NCBI GenBank assembly: GCA_963556255.1
Contig: OY744609.1
Span: 3,064,418-3,128,417, forward strand
Source: Allolobophora icterica
Taxonomy: Eukaryota > Annelida > Clitellata > Crassiclitellata > Lumbricidae
Direction of reading: 5' to 3'
DNA length: 64,000 bases
Shown here: in pieces, positions 19,296 through 31,400 of the stretch
How positions within the stretch are numbered: position 1 is the stretch's first letter
How the letters are laid out: every line of letters begins with the position of its first letter
Program-made: the position numbers and the translations under genes
The notes under the pieces: model-generated
Seen by the model: only the letters and a program-made list of their open reading frames with translations
The model's database searches: none
Told to the model about the DNA's origin: nothing

Positions 19296-19483
19296 CATGG
19301 GCGGCGATCCCGTGGGTCGATGGGGGCAAGACCCCATCTTTAACACTGGGGGACACAGTATACAGTAGTCCCCCCTCAAATTTTGAAGAAACACCAAAAA
19401 GGTCAACAATTTTTTCTCGCGTGACCAGATCAGTACAAATTTGTCCCGTGTCCCCCATCTGTCAAGCAAGATCACCGCCAGTG
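19296..19483. mobile_element. hAT-type miniature element
   Basis: Ends CATGGGCGGCGATC / CACTGGCGGTGATC, flanks CTTACGGG / CCTACGGG (7 of 8); interior like 1103-1317. Confidence 0.85.
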
Positions 19484-19629
19484 CCTACGGGGCCTATGCG
19501 ATTCTTAATCTAGAATCGTAATCTCTGGACTTCTTCAGCACTCAGAAAGCGAAGTCGTGGGAGCCATAATATTTTCAGGCACTCAACCACTGGTGGCTGT
19601 TGAGTGATGACGTGGTCCACAGACATGTC

Positions 19630-19885
19630 CGGCTGAAGTTTTTTTTATATTTATTTCGGATATTTCTATAGCGCCTCCTCAAGTCTACTAGGCCTACTAT
19701 ATACTCAGAGGCGCTCCCGACTACAGCATTTGATACTGTGTCGGAGTTTTCACACCGAAGCGCCACGAGCAATTGCGAGTGAAGGACTTGCCCAAGGTCC
19801 GTACGCAGCGGCTAGAGTGGGATCCGAACCTCCAACCCTCCGGTCACAAGGCGCCGAACTTACCAGTGAGCCACCACGCCCCACA
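19630..19885 (-). mobile_element. tRNA-derived SINE, family A
   Basis: Reverse-orientation copy of the SINE at 24838, from the GTGGCTCACTGG head to the CGAAATAAAT tail. Confidence 0.85.
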
Positions 19886-20769
19886 AGTTTTGGCCAGCTG
19901 CATGGGTTTTAACACATGGGGTTTAAATGTTGACTGACGAATGACAACGTCAACATTTAAAACCCATGTTTTGTGTTACTTAATTCAGCCGCTTCCATCT
20001 CTGGTCGCAGACATCTTCGCTGTGCTGCCCAAGGCTACTTGATTGTTTCACCGGCCCAAACTTTTACGGCCCAGCATAGAAGGTATAGAGATTAAGCTAC
20101 AATTATGATCACAGTTGGTAGATCGAATCAGACAGATTTACTCAGAAATTTAAAATTAGAACAATAAAAGTCAGAAAGTCTGAAGTTACGGTAGCATCCA
20201 CGTGACGTTTTAGTGAGGAGTTTCTTGCAGTCCTCTATTTACTTAAAGGGAGCTACCCTATTGATCATCGTAGATCGACAACCCCTCCATACAATCTTCA
20301 GTACTGTACGACAGCCACTTAGGGAAACACGGACTCTATTCGTCTATCTTGCAGGTTTGTATGTCATATCTACTCCGTAGCTTATAGTAAACAATCGGAC
20401 ATAATATTCATTCTGATTTGTAGCGTAGGGCCTATAGGGCCTACATTGAAAGTAAGACAAGATAGGATGAAATACGCCCGGAAGTCGCTGTTTTAAAAAG
20501 GCGCACGTAAATTAGTGTGTTTAAGCGGAGTTAATTTGTACCAAAATGTGCAGGCTACATGTTTGTGATTGACCAATGCGTTTTAGGCTCAACGGACAAT
20601 CATCTCCATAGCAACACTGCTGGAATGGACCAAAGATGGAACGGACCATTCAGTATCTAGAAGGCAATGCATGGACCAAAGATTTTGAAGAATGAACGCC
20701 AAGACTTGTTAGTTAGCGTCGACCGTGGACAATCATCTCCATAGCAACACTATAATAATAATATAATAA

Positions 20770-20990
20770 CAACTAGTGTATTTGCCCGTCATATTATGAC
20801 GTCATATTATAGGCCTATATGTATCGTTGGTTATCGCCGTCGTCAAAACAAACGGTTTATGTTTCACAATAGAACAGAACCCGTTTGTGACGTAGCGTCC
20901 CCCGACAGACGGACACTATATGGATATTATATGTATAGATACCTTCGTTTATTAATTCAAACTGACAAGTACGCAGTAAGATTACGTGAT
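20770..20990 (+). mobile_element. Repeat family E
   Basis: Closely matches the copy at 13976, with TATAGGCCTATATGTATCG. Confidence 0.7.
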
Positions 20991-21200
20991 AGGCCTATAG
21001 TAGTATACCAGACGATAACAAGTTTTACATGAGTCGAATTTAACTGTTTGGCAACCATGCAAGGCGCCCATCTTCACTACTGCTCAATTTAAAACGCCAC
21101 CTAGGGAATGGAGGCTGAGTTAACCTGGTGAGGCTAGCGGCTATCGAACCCGCGTCCTTCTGATCTTCGTGCCAGCGTGTTACCATTCAACCGTCTCCCC
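20930..21200 (-). mobile_element. tRNA-like SINE, another family
   Basis: Reverse strand head with GGGTTCGATAGCCG box and a GCAACCATGCAAGGCGCC block shared with 25930-26127. Confidence 0.55.
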
Positions 21201-22589
21201 GCCCACTGATGGTATGGACCAAAGATCTTAAAAATGAACAGGCAAGCCTTAAATTGTTAGTTAGCATTGACCGTGGGCAATCATAGCAACACTGATGTTA
21301 TAATGGACCAAAGACTTTTAAGAATGATTGGGCAAGCATTGGAGGTTAATTAGCATTGACCATGGACAACTGTATAATAGCTGCGCTTATACAGTAGGCC
21401 TACAAGCTTTATGCACTGACTAACGTTGATGATGAGGATGGATGACAAGTTTGAATTTTACATTTTATTGAGCGTCACTCTTTAGTAACAATTAAGTAAG
21501 TAAGTAAGTAAGTAAATAAATAAGTAAGTAAGTAAGTAAGGCATCAATCGACGGCGCTGCCCTGTCAGCATGGCCACATGGAGCCCATATAGGACTTATA
21601 GAGCACACATGGGTCCCACCTTATAATGCCCATAAAACTGCTTTTGAATTAAAACTATACTCTTCCCTTACCCCTCTCGCCGCTTCAGTTCTAAACAGCA
21701 TCCGCCGTAGCCTACGGATAGCTGCAGACTGTCTAGCTAGCTGCCTGCCGGACCTTCGGTCCTTGACCATGAACCGATTTCAACCTCATTTGTCTATTGA
21801 TTTAATTTTGACTGAGCTGTTGGCGCGACTTTGCTTTTTGGCTGCTGTAGAAAACTCGAAATTACAATGATTATGATTAATATTATTCAGATAGGTACGT
21901 CGCGCCGATTTACAAAAAGTTAGTAAGTACGTATTTTCTTTATTTAACCGGTTGCAAGAGATTAGCACTCCAGTGTACAACTGTACATGCATCAAATAAT
22001 ACAATACAGAATACAACAATTAAAAAACAACAGCATCACAATCAATATGAATACAGCATTCTTCCAATAATAAAATTCTTCCATTCAAATAAATCTTAAA
22101 CGCCCAAATAACTGAAAACCAAGTCTTCAATTGTTTGCGGACTTATATAAGAGAAAAAGAAGTCTCGCAACACAGAGAAATCAATTATACGGGAAATGAT
22201 AAAGAGAACAAGTCTCGCAAAAGTGTTTGTAATGAATTCAAAATTCAGTAACATGACTTTATGACAGGGTTGGCTTTCCATAAACAGGAAGGCAGTGCTG
22301 CAGATTACTGCGACATTCCCAGGAGAACAGATTAATTACGCTGGTAAAACTAGCGGCATCGGCACGAAAACACGGAAAACACGAACTTGTATTTCCGAAA
22401 ATATATACTTAAAGCCGAAATAAAAGTTTCAAATTAAGTCACTAGTGTATACTTAACTAAAATGAATTAAAGCACATCTGAAATTTCCCCCAAAATCGTT
22501 GTAACTGGTCGTTTAATAGCAAAAAAGGCCAGCCGGAAAATACATACACGTCGGCGCGAACGACGGAAAATTAAATAACTAGTGCTTAC

Positions 22590-24235
22590 CAAAGCCTTGT
22601 TATTGCCAGGCCAGCTAACTCTCTGCCTCTATCTACCTCTGTTTATATGTCTCTGCCTCTCTGGCTGCCCGTCTGTCTGTCTGTATGTCCGTCTCTATGT
22701 TCATCTGTCTCTCTCTCTCTCAATCACAATGCAAACACCAAGTCGGAAAATATATACACGTCGACAGGAACAACGGAAAATTAAATACCCGATGCTTACC
22801 AAAGCATTGTTATTGCCAGGCCAGCATAACTCTCTGCCTCTATCTACCTCTGTCGATATGTCTGTCTGCCTCTCTGTCTGTCTCTTTATCTGGCTGTCCG
22901 TCTTTGTGTCCATGGCTCCCGCAATCACAAGCAAAGAAGCCAAGTCGGAAAATATATACACGCCGGGACGAGTTACGGAAACTGAAAAACCTTATGTATT
23001 GTCTTTGTCATACTAGCATAACTCTCTGCCTCTATCTACCTCTGTCTATATGTCTGTCTGCCTCTCTGTCTGTCTGGCTGTCCGTCTCTATGTCCATGGC
23101 TCCCGCAATCACTAGTAAAGAAGCCAAGTCGGAAAATATATACACCTCGCCACGAGTTACGGGAACTGAAAAACCTTATGCTAACTCAAGTATTCTCATT
23201 GTCACACTAGCATAACTCTCTGTCTCTATCTGTCTCTGTCTATATGTCTGTCTGGCGCTCTGTCCGTCCCTATGTCCATGGCTCCCGCAATCACAAGCAA
23301 AGAAGCCAAGTCGGAAAATATATACACCTCGGCACGAGTTGCGGAAACTGAAAAACCTGATGCTTACACAAGTATTGTCATTGTCACACTAGCATAACTC
23401 TCTGCCTCTATCTGTCTCTGTCTATATGTCTGTCTGGCTCTCTGTCTGTCTGGCTGTCCGTCTCTATGTCCATGGCTCCCGCAATCACAAGCAAAGAAGC
23501 CAAGTCGGAAAATATATACACCTCGGCAGGAGTTGCGGAATCTGAAAAACCTGATGCTTACACAAGTATTGTCATTGTCACACTAGCACAACCCTCTGCC
23601 TCTATCTATCTCTGTCTATATGTCTGTCTGGCTCTCTGTCTGTCTGGCTGTCCGTCTCTATGTCCATGGCTCCTGCAATCACAAGCAAAGAAGCCAAGTC
23701 GGAAAATATATACACCTCGGCACGAGTTGCGGAAACTGAAAAACCTGATGCTTACACAAGTATTGTCATTGTCACACTAGCATAACTCTCTCCCTCTATC
23801 TGTCTCTGTCTATATGTCTGTCTGGCTCTCTGTCTGTCTGGCTGTCCGTCTCTATGTCCATGGCTCCCGCAATCACAAGCAAAGAAGCCAAGTCGGAAAA
23901 TATATACACCTCGGCAGGAGTTGCGGAAACTGAAAAACCTGATGCTTATACACAAGTATTGTCATTGTCACACTAGCATAACTCTCTCCCTCTATCTGTC
24001 TCTGTCTATATGACTGTCTGGCGCTCTGCCTGTCTGTCTGTCCGTCCCTATGTCCATGGCTCCCGCAATCACAAGCAAAGAAGCCAAGTCGGAAAATATA
24101 TACACCTCGGCACGAGTTGCGGAAACTGAAAAACCTGATGCTTACATAAGTATTGTCATTGTCAGACCAGCATAACTCTCTGCCTGTATCTACCCCTGTC
24201 TATATGTCTGTCTGCCTCTCTGTCTGTCTGGCTAT
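22590..24235 (+). repeat. Left satellite arm, about 9 monomers
   Basis: Each monomer contains a unique part (GCAATCACAAGCAAAGAAGC, AAGTCGGAAAATATATACAC) and a CTGT/CTCT-rich part. The string GCAATCAC recurs at 22921, 23105, 23287, 23481, 23675, 23869 and 24065, so spacing settles at 194-196 bp after shorter outer units. Outer monomers are more diverged. ORFs through this array are repeat translations. Confidence 0.95.
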
Positions 24236-24301
24236 TTTGCAAAATAAGGTTAGGGCTGTTTTTGAAAATATGAAATATATATATATATATATAAATGTAG
24301 A

Positions 24302-24620
24302 TATAGATTTCAATCCCTCTAGCGAATAAGCAACAGAACTGTGAAATCAGAAAAATAACGCTGCTTAAGCCGCGGCGCCATCTGGCGAGTGAGAATGAAA
24401 AAAAGGTTGAGTTGAATTTTTGGGGCGTTTCGGAAAGTTTTTTGGCCGGGACACCATGGAAGCGGTGAAAACGGGGGACGCGAAGCCTCACACTGGGTGT
24501 GTAATGCCCACCCCGAGACAGTAGTGAAGGTTTGGAGTGAAAAGCTCGAAAGCTGTAGAAATGCATCGCGGTCTAAGATCTGTGACAGACAGACAGACAG
24601 TCTTCTCTTTATATATATAG
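24302..24620 (-). mobile_element. Truncated Helitron
   Basis: On the minus strand it starts with TCTATATATATAAAGAGAAG and CTGT repeats, as the Helitrons at 4251 and 9534 do, then continues with the same internal sequence (CACTCCAAACCTTCACTACT). It ends near GCTTATTCGCTAGAGGGATT without the terminal hairpin and CTAG. Confidence 0.75.
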
Positions 24621-24837
24621 ATGTATGTCTGCATGTCTCCATGTATGTATGTATGTATGTATGTATTTTGCATGTAGTATGCATGTACTTATGTATGTAT
24701 GTACGTATGAATGTATGTACATATGTATGTATGTATGTATGTATGCATGAATGTATGCGTGTATGGATGTATGTATGCATGTATGTATGTATGTATGCAT
24801 GTACTATGTATATCTTTATGTGTGTATCATACATTTG

Positions 24838-25083
24838 TGGGGCGGGGTGGCTCAGTGGTAAGTTCGGCGCTTTGTGACCGGAGGGTTGCAGGTTCGAATC
24901 CCACTCTAGCCGCTGCGTACGGACCTTGGGCAAGTCCTTCACTCGCAATTGCTCGTGGCGCTTCGGCGTGAAAATTCCGGCACAGTATCAAATGCTGTAG
25001 TCGGGAGCGCCTCTGAGTAGTAGTTGACTTCGAGAGGCGCTATAGAAATATCCGAAAATAGAAATAGAAATATCCGAAAATAA
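24838..25083 (+). mobile_element. tRNA-derived SINE, family A
   Basis: Head carries Pol III A-box-like GGCTCAGTGG and B-box GGTTCGAATCC; tail repeats CGAAAATA units. Not a functional tRNA. Confidence 0.85.
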
Positions 25084-25154
25084 TGTATGTGTGCATGTAT
25101 GTATGTATGTAAATACATACATACATGTCATACATGCTCTATACATGTATGCAT

Positions 25155-25406
25155 GTATGTTTTTATCATTAAAACAGAAAGCGTTTTGTATGTTGTATTG
25201 ACGGGGGAAATGTTCTAGCAGGGAGGAGAAAGTGTCCGGGGGTAACTGTCCGGGAGGAATATGTCCAGGGGTATATGTTCAGGGGGTAAATGTCCGTTCA
25301 CCGGAAATGACCCACGGACATAATCTCCGGACACTTTTCCACCTCTACCAGGACATTTCCCCCTCAATTCAACGTACAAATAGCATTCTGTTTTAATGAT
25401 CAAAAC
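25155..25406. repeat. Inverted repeat at the centre of the foldback element
   Basis: About 90-bp arms: the left arm contains CATTAAAACAGAAAGCG and GGGGGAAATGTTCTAG; the right arm is its approximate reverse complement. The midpoint near 25280 coincides with the midpoint of the two satellite arms. ATGT microsatellite (24625-24815, 25080-25155) on the left mirrors ACAT microsatellite on the right (25395-25640). Confidence 0.75.
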
Positions 25407-25654
25407 GTGCATACATACGTACATACATACATACATACGTACATACATACAAGCATGCATATATACATAAATACATACATACATGCGTGCATACATACAT
25501 ACATGCTGCATACATACATACATGCATGCATACATACATAGAGACATACATACGTACATACATGCATACATGCATGCATATATACACACATACAGACATA
25601 CATACAAACATACATACATACATAGAGAAATACATACGTACATAAATCCACAGG

Positions 25655-25770
25655 GGGGATTTGTCCGGAGGGAAAATGACCAACTGAGATTTGGGGGAGT
25701 GTTGGGGGAAATGTCCGGGGGATAAGTCGTGGGGGATATGTTTTGGGGGGCTAATGTCCGGCATTCCTGC
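25655..25770 (+). repeat. G-run-rich block, possible G-quadruplex former
   Basis: Runs of five or six G are separated by 6-9 bases (for example GGGGGAAATGTCCGGGGG), five such runs in about 75 bp. Confidence 0.6.
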
Positions 25771-25929
25771 AATACGGATCTATAGACGTATCCTTCGTTT
25801 TCCGGAGTTGGCGAATCTGGCATATATGATGATATAATAACACATTAAATGGTCAAATTATACGCAGTGTGAGTGAGAGAGACGGGATGGACAAAAAGAC
25901 GGACGGACAGACAGATGGACAGCCATATA

Positions 25930-26127
25930 ATAATATATAATATTCTTTATTATTTCAAACCGACAAACGCAGTAAGATTACATTGAAACATGAAAGTACA
26001 ATCAATATCTTAATTAACACACGGTTTGGCAGCCATGCAAGGCGCCGCCCTAGAGGGGGTTACGGGAGTCGAACCGCGTACCTTATGCTCTCCTGGCCAT
26101 GAGTGTTACCACTACTCTATCCCCCTA
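25930..26127 (-). mobile_element. tRNA-like SINE inside the foldback middle
   Basis: Reverse strand: GGTTCGACTCCCGTAACCCC box near the right end; shares GCAGCCATGCAAGGCGCC with 20930-21200. Confidence 0.6.
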
Positions 26128-27962
26128 TAGACAGGCAGATAGGCAGACAGACATATAGACAGAAGTAGATACAGGCAGAGACTTATGCTGATCTGACAAT
26201 GCATTTCTTTGGGAGGCATCAGGTGTTTCAGTTTCCGCAGTTCGTGCCGAGGTGTATATATTTTCCGACTTGGCTTCTTTGCTTGTGATTGCGGGAGCCA
26301 TGGACATAGAGACGGACAGACAGAGAGCCAGACAGAAATATAGACAGATAGAGGCAGAGAGTTATGCTAGTGTGACAATGACAATTTGTGTTAGCATCAG
26401 GTTTTTCAGTTTCCGCAACTCGTGCCGAGGTGTATATATTTTCCGACTTGGCTTCTTTGCTTGTGATTGCGGGAGCCATGGACATAGAGACGGACAGCCA
26501 GACAGACAGAGAGCTAGACAGACATATAGACAGAGACAGATAGAGGCAGAGAGTTGTGCTAGTGTGACAATGACAATACTTGTGTATAAGCATCAGGTTT
26601 TTCAGTTTCCGCAACTCCTGCCGAGGTGTATATATTTTCCGACTTGGCTTCTTTGCTTGTGATTGCGGGAGCCATGGACATAGAGACGGACAGCCAGACA
26701 GACAGAGAGCCAGACAGACATATAGACAGAGACAGATAGAGGGAGAGAGTTATGCTAGTGTGACAATGACAATACTTGTGTAAGCATCAGGTTTTTCAGT
26801 TTCCGCAACTCGTGCCGAGGTGTATATATTTTCCGACTTGGCTTCTTTGCTTGTGATTGCGGGAGCCATGGACATAGAGACGGACAGCCAGACAGACAGA
26901 GAGCCAGACAGACATATAGACAGAGACAGATAGAGGCAGAGAGTTGTGCTAGTGTGACAATGACAATACTTGTGTAAGCATCAGGTTTTTCAGATTCCGC
27001 AACTCCTGCCGAGGTGTATATTTTCCGACTTGGCTTCTTTGCTTGTGATTGCGGGAGCCATGGACATAGAGACGGACAGCCAGACAGACAGAGAGCCAGA
27101 CAGACATATAGACAGAGACAGATAGAGGCAGAGAGTTATGCTAGTGTGACAATGACAATACTTGTGTAAGCATCAGGTTTTCAGTTTCCGCAACTCGTGC
27201 CGAGGTGTATATATTTTCCGACTTGGCTTCTTTGCTTGTGATTGCGGGAGCCATGGACATAGAGACGGACAGACAGACAGGCAGAGAGCCAGACAGACAT
27301 ATAGACAGAGACAGATAGAGACAGAGAGTTATGCTAGTGTGACAATGACAATACTTGTGTAAGCATCAGGTTTTTCAGTTTCCGCAACTCGTGCCGAGGT
27401 GTATATATTTTCCGACTTGGCTTCTTTGCTTGTGATTGCGGGAGCCATGGACATAGAGACGGACAGCCAGACAGACAGAGAGCTAGACAGACATATAGAC
27501 AGAGACAGATAGAGGAAGAGAGTTGTGTTAGTGTGACAATGACAATACTTGTGTAAGCATCAGGTTTTTCAGTTTCCGCAACTCGTGCCGAGGTGTATAT
27601 ATTTTCCGACTTGGCTTCTTTGCTTGTGATTGCGGGAGCCATGGACATAGAGACGGACAGCCAGACAGACAGAGAGGCAGACAGAAATATAGACAGAGGT
27701 AGATAGAGGCAGAGAGTTATGCTAGTGTGACAATGAGAATACTTGTATTTGCATAAGGTTTTTCAGTTTCCGCAACTCGTGCCGAGGTGTATATATTTTC
27801 CGACTTGGCTTCTTTGCTTGTGATTGCGGGAGCCATGGACATAGAGACGGACAGCCAGACTGACAGAGATGCAGACATATATATATATAAATATATATAT
27901 ATGTATATATATATATATAAAGTTAGAAAGTCGGACAATGAGAATTCTTTGCTAAGCATCAG
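26128..27962 (-). repeat. Right satellite arm, inverted, about 9 monomers
   Basis: Reverse complement of the left arm. The string GCTTGTGATTGCGGGAGCCA recurs at 26281, 26459, 26655, 26849, 27041, 27234, 27429, 27622 and 27816, spacing 178 then 192-196 bp. Confidence 0.95.
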
Positions 27963-28131
27963 GTTTTTGATGTTATAATTATACATGTAATTGTGATATT
28001 GTATGCAGTTTGATTAATTAATTAATTGATTGATTGATTGATTGATTGATAAATAAATTGTGATATTGTATGCAGTTTGATTGTTTAATTGATTGATTGA
28101 TTGATCAATCGTGCGATCGAATGAGAGAGAC

Positions 28132-28137
<6 letters not shown>

Positions 28138-28195
<58 letters not shown>
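28138..28195. repeat. (CAGA)n microsatellite
   Basis: About 14 units, near the right end of the foldback element. Confidence 0.97.
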
Positions 28196-28196
<1 letters not shown>

Positions 28197-28419
28197 TATG
28201 GACAGTAGAGACCCACAGGGGCAGGTCTTGTGCTTTGCCTCACTGATGTCAACATAATACGCATATAAAATAATCCGGAAACGGAAACGGAAAATTAAAT
28301 GTTTACGGAAACGGAATGTTTTCGTGCCGTTAGTTTTACGGAGGTAGATTAATTTAAATTACACGTGTTTTGTATAGTTTTACCACAGTATAGATAATTA
28401 CACTTTACTTTAAATTAAA

Positions 28420-31400
28420 ATGGACGGCGATTGCTTATTTCATCAGCCAACAGAATCACAGTTGTATTCAGCAACAGAATCATTATCATCACTTCTGCCA
28501 CTTTCTGCGGTTATTGATGAAAAGAGCGCCTTCTTATTTAGGTATGCATACCAGCGATTTGTAGGTCAGTTTGTTTTGAAGCGCTATGATTTCTGGGACA
28601 CGGTAGCCGTTTGATTAGAGCGCTCGCCTTATAACGTGGAGACTACGGGTTCAAGTCTCCTCCTCTGAGACGGTTACTGTGTAGGGACCTTCAGCAAGTC
28701 CTTCACTCACAATCGATTGATAGTTGGTAATTAGATATGTAATTAGATAATGTCGCGTTATAGTGAAAGACTTTGTAATTGTAATTAATATTGTAATTGA
28801 ACATTTATATAGCGCTGTTAAAACTGCAGAACAAGACAGAGTTAAAGAAAATTAAGAGCAGAACATTTTTCGGTTAGCAAGCATAACTAGAAGAGTCATG
28901 AGTGGCAAGGTCACCGACACATGCTGACCCAGCCAACTGCTTCCCAACTAGAATTGACAGATGGCTTGCTGAGTCTGTATACATGCTTCAGAAACCCTGA
29001 AGCACGTATACAGATTCTAAATGAGGAACTTAGACAGTAGGCTATGTGACCTGCCACCGGTAACTCGCGGTTGTCTTATCGTCCAGCAGTCCGTAATTCA
29101 GCTCTCTGGTACAATAATTATGTGTCTTCTTTTGATGTTTTTTCCCACAGGCAGTGGTTGAAAACTAAGAATTTTGAAGATAACCGAAGAACAAGTCGTA
29201 AGATTACACCATCGTCTGTTGCCATTCCCGTAAATGACGATTTCCTATCGAATGTACTGCATCGGACCTCTACAAACGGTTCCTACACCTTCGATGGCTT
29301 CTGTTTTAAACTACAAAACATCGATTTGCCCCTCAAGAGTTCAAAGAGATTGACAAATAGCATTGCTCTTCTTGTGAAAGATTTGTCACTTCTTGAACAT
29401 CCGAAGTTTAGTTGGAACGAAGCGCTCGAGCAAGATTTGCCGAACAGCTGGGAGAGGCATGGAGACCTCGTACTGCTTCCAGAACAATGCTTCGTTAGGA
29501 TAGAATGGACAGATCTTGGCAAGTTGAATCTAAGCTGATCTATTGACTTCTATAGTGCCATTATCACTGGTGGAACAGAAATCTTGAGACATCTTTTTGT
29601 TTTGGTGAGGTTTGAACGACTGTCCTATGGGTTGACAGTCCTGTATGTTGGACTAGGATGAACCTTTAAAAGAAGTTCATGATTTATTGCCTTTGCTGAG
29701 ATCTAAAAAAGTAAGTAAGTAAGTAAGTATATTACTTACTTACTTAGATCGCAGTTGCGATCTAGTATGGGAATTCATTCAGATGTCATTTTTATCTAAA
29801 GGCTGTTGGGTTGGTTGTCTGTTGTTACTGTACACTTTCCGTTGCATCAGGTTACCTTGGCAACTGAGCGTTAATTCATTCATTCATTCAGAGAATTTTT
29901 ATAGCTCCCCTTCAAGGTTTCTACTCAGGAGAGCTCACGATCCAACACTAGCGAAAAAGGATGGACTTAGGCTGTTGTAGAATGTGTCTGTAGAATTCCT
30001 AGACAGGAATCGTAACTCTAGAGGAAGTCAATTCAAAACAGTTGGACCAACGACAGAAAACACGCAACGGTTCATGATAAATGTATACATGTGCAAAAGG
30101 AAACAACAACTCACAATGAGTTGCGAAGCGAAGATAGCAACGGCCAACGTAAGTAAGCAGGTGCCTTGCCCAGTTGGCATCGCCAGACCAAGCAGAAAGT
30201 TAATGCGATTGGGTACACTCCAGTTATTGAGTGAGTTGTAATAAAGTAGTTGGTTAATGAAACAAAAATAAAATTAAAACTTTTTACTACAACAACTTAT
30301 AACGATGGTATTAACAAAAATCTTGTGTGTTACCAGGTGTGGACTTGTGGAAACTTGTGGCATCGGCATTTCGCTGTTCCCGCATCGCCAGACGTGGGCG
30401 CATCGCGAACAACAGCTTCCGAAGCCCAGCCGTAACGTTGCTGCTTGGCTCCAATGGATGGGTTGAACATGTGGATAACAAAATTAGGTATATTATAACA
30501 AAATCAGGTATATAACAAAATGCAGGACCTTGAGAGTCATCTGTTGCCAGTTGAAGGGGCTACGAGTAGAAAATGAGCTCTTCCCCGCATTCCATTACAG
30601 TTAGTAGGAGCTCTGCTTATTCTCGATTGCTTGTTGTCGGCCAAGATGTTTAATAGAGACAGGATTGCCTTTGTCATTGACCGGTAAATACTACTGATTA
30701 TAACAATTGTAATAATGAAAATTGCAATACTTATGACAATAGCATCAAGTGCCATTGCACTTAGATGCAAAATGGAACAGAATCTGGTTTTCCAGACATC
30801 CTCCCTTCGTGAACCAATCTTTCTCTCTGGAGGGATAATTTCTACAGCTTTTGTTTTGAAGATAACGAAACAAATAAAGAAAATGAACTGCTCTGTAAAT
30901 TAGGTAACAACGAGTACTTACCTGACCTTGTTTCGTGTTCAACAGGTACCGATATGACATTGCAAAGTGCATGTTCAGCGCCGGAAACATAACGGAGAAG
31001 ATAAGAATCGCTCAATTCAATTGCGAGGGAGAAACTGTGGTCGACCTCTTTGCAGGTAATTTCACATTTATGGATATTAAATATTAATGTGCACATTTTT
31101 CTATGCGTCCGATGGCCTCGACCCTGCTCATTTTTCAATGAATTGATCGGGTGAGATCCTTCACCACCGCTGCCTGTTTGAAAAGGCACCACACCTTTTA
31201 AGTCTGTGTAGCCAGACTTTGGAATATAATAATGCTTGTTTCTGCTGTATCTGTATAAGTTTGGTTACCAAATAAACAAGTGTCAAGACTGTTCTAACCC
31301 GAAAGTTTTATAATCTCTGAAATAAGCCAGCATTGGGAGGTGAACCGTGACCTGCACACTGTCTTACACAGAGGAGTATGAGACACGGCCTATGTTCTAG

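Larger units (their letters stand above)
20000..22328. other. Intergenic, repeats only
   Basis: Holds repeat family E (20770), a tRNA-like SINE (20930), a locally repeated motif CAATCATCTCCATAGCAACAC (20598, 20727, diverged 21280) with ATGGACCAAAGAT, and an AAGT microsatellite (21494-21540). No gene seen. Confidence 0.5.
22338..28345. mobile_element. Foldback-type DNA transposon with tandem-repeat arms
   Basis: Left terminus reads ACGCTGGTAAAACTAGCGGC; the right terminus in reverse complement reads ACCTCCGTAAAACTAACGGC, and the likeness continues with CACGAAAACA on both sides. A 9-bp direct repeat, AGATTAATT, flanks the element (22329-22337 and 28346-28354). Inside, two long inverted arms of about 194-bp tandem monomers (22590-24235 plus, 26128-27962 minus) surround a 1.9 kb middle with other inserted repeats. 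No transposase was found. The design resembles Drosophila FB and sea urchin TU foldback elements; membership in a known superfamily is not established. Confidence 0.75.

Noticed and set aside
24838..24912. tRNA gene
   Set aside because: A and B boxes are present but the cloverleaf does not close well and the unit recurs with a SINE tail.
22582..27986. Repeated ORFs reading MSMAPAITSKEAKSENIYT
   Set aside because: The 194-bp monomer is not a multiple of three and the frames break in each unit; no splice or domain evidence.
29071..29150. Upstream extension of TYW2 exon 2 (open frame from 29071)
   Set aside because: A clear acceptor TTCCCACAG at 29150 joins in phase to exon 1 and restores the family sequence.
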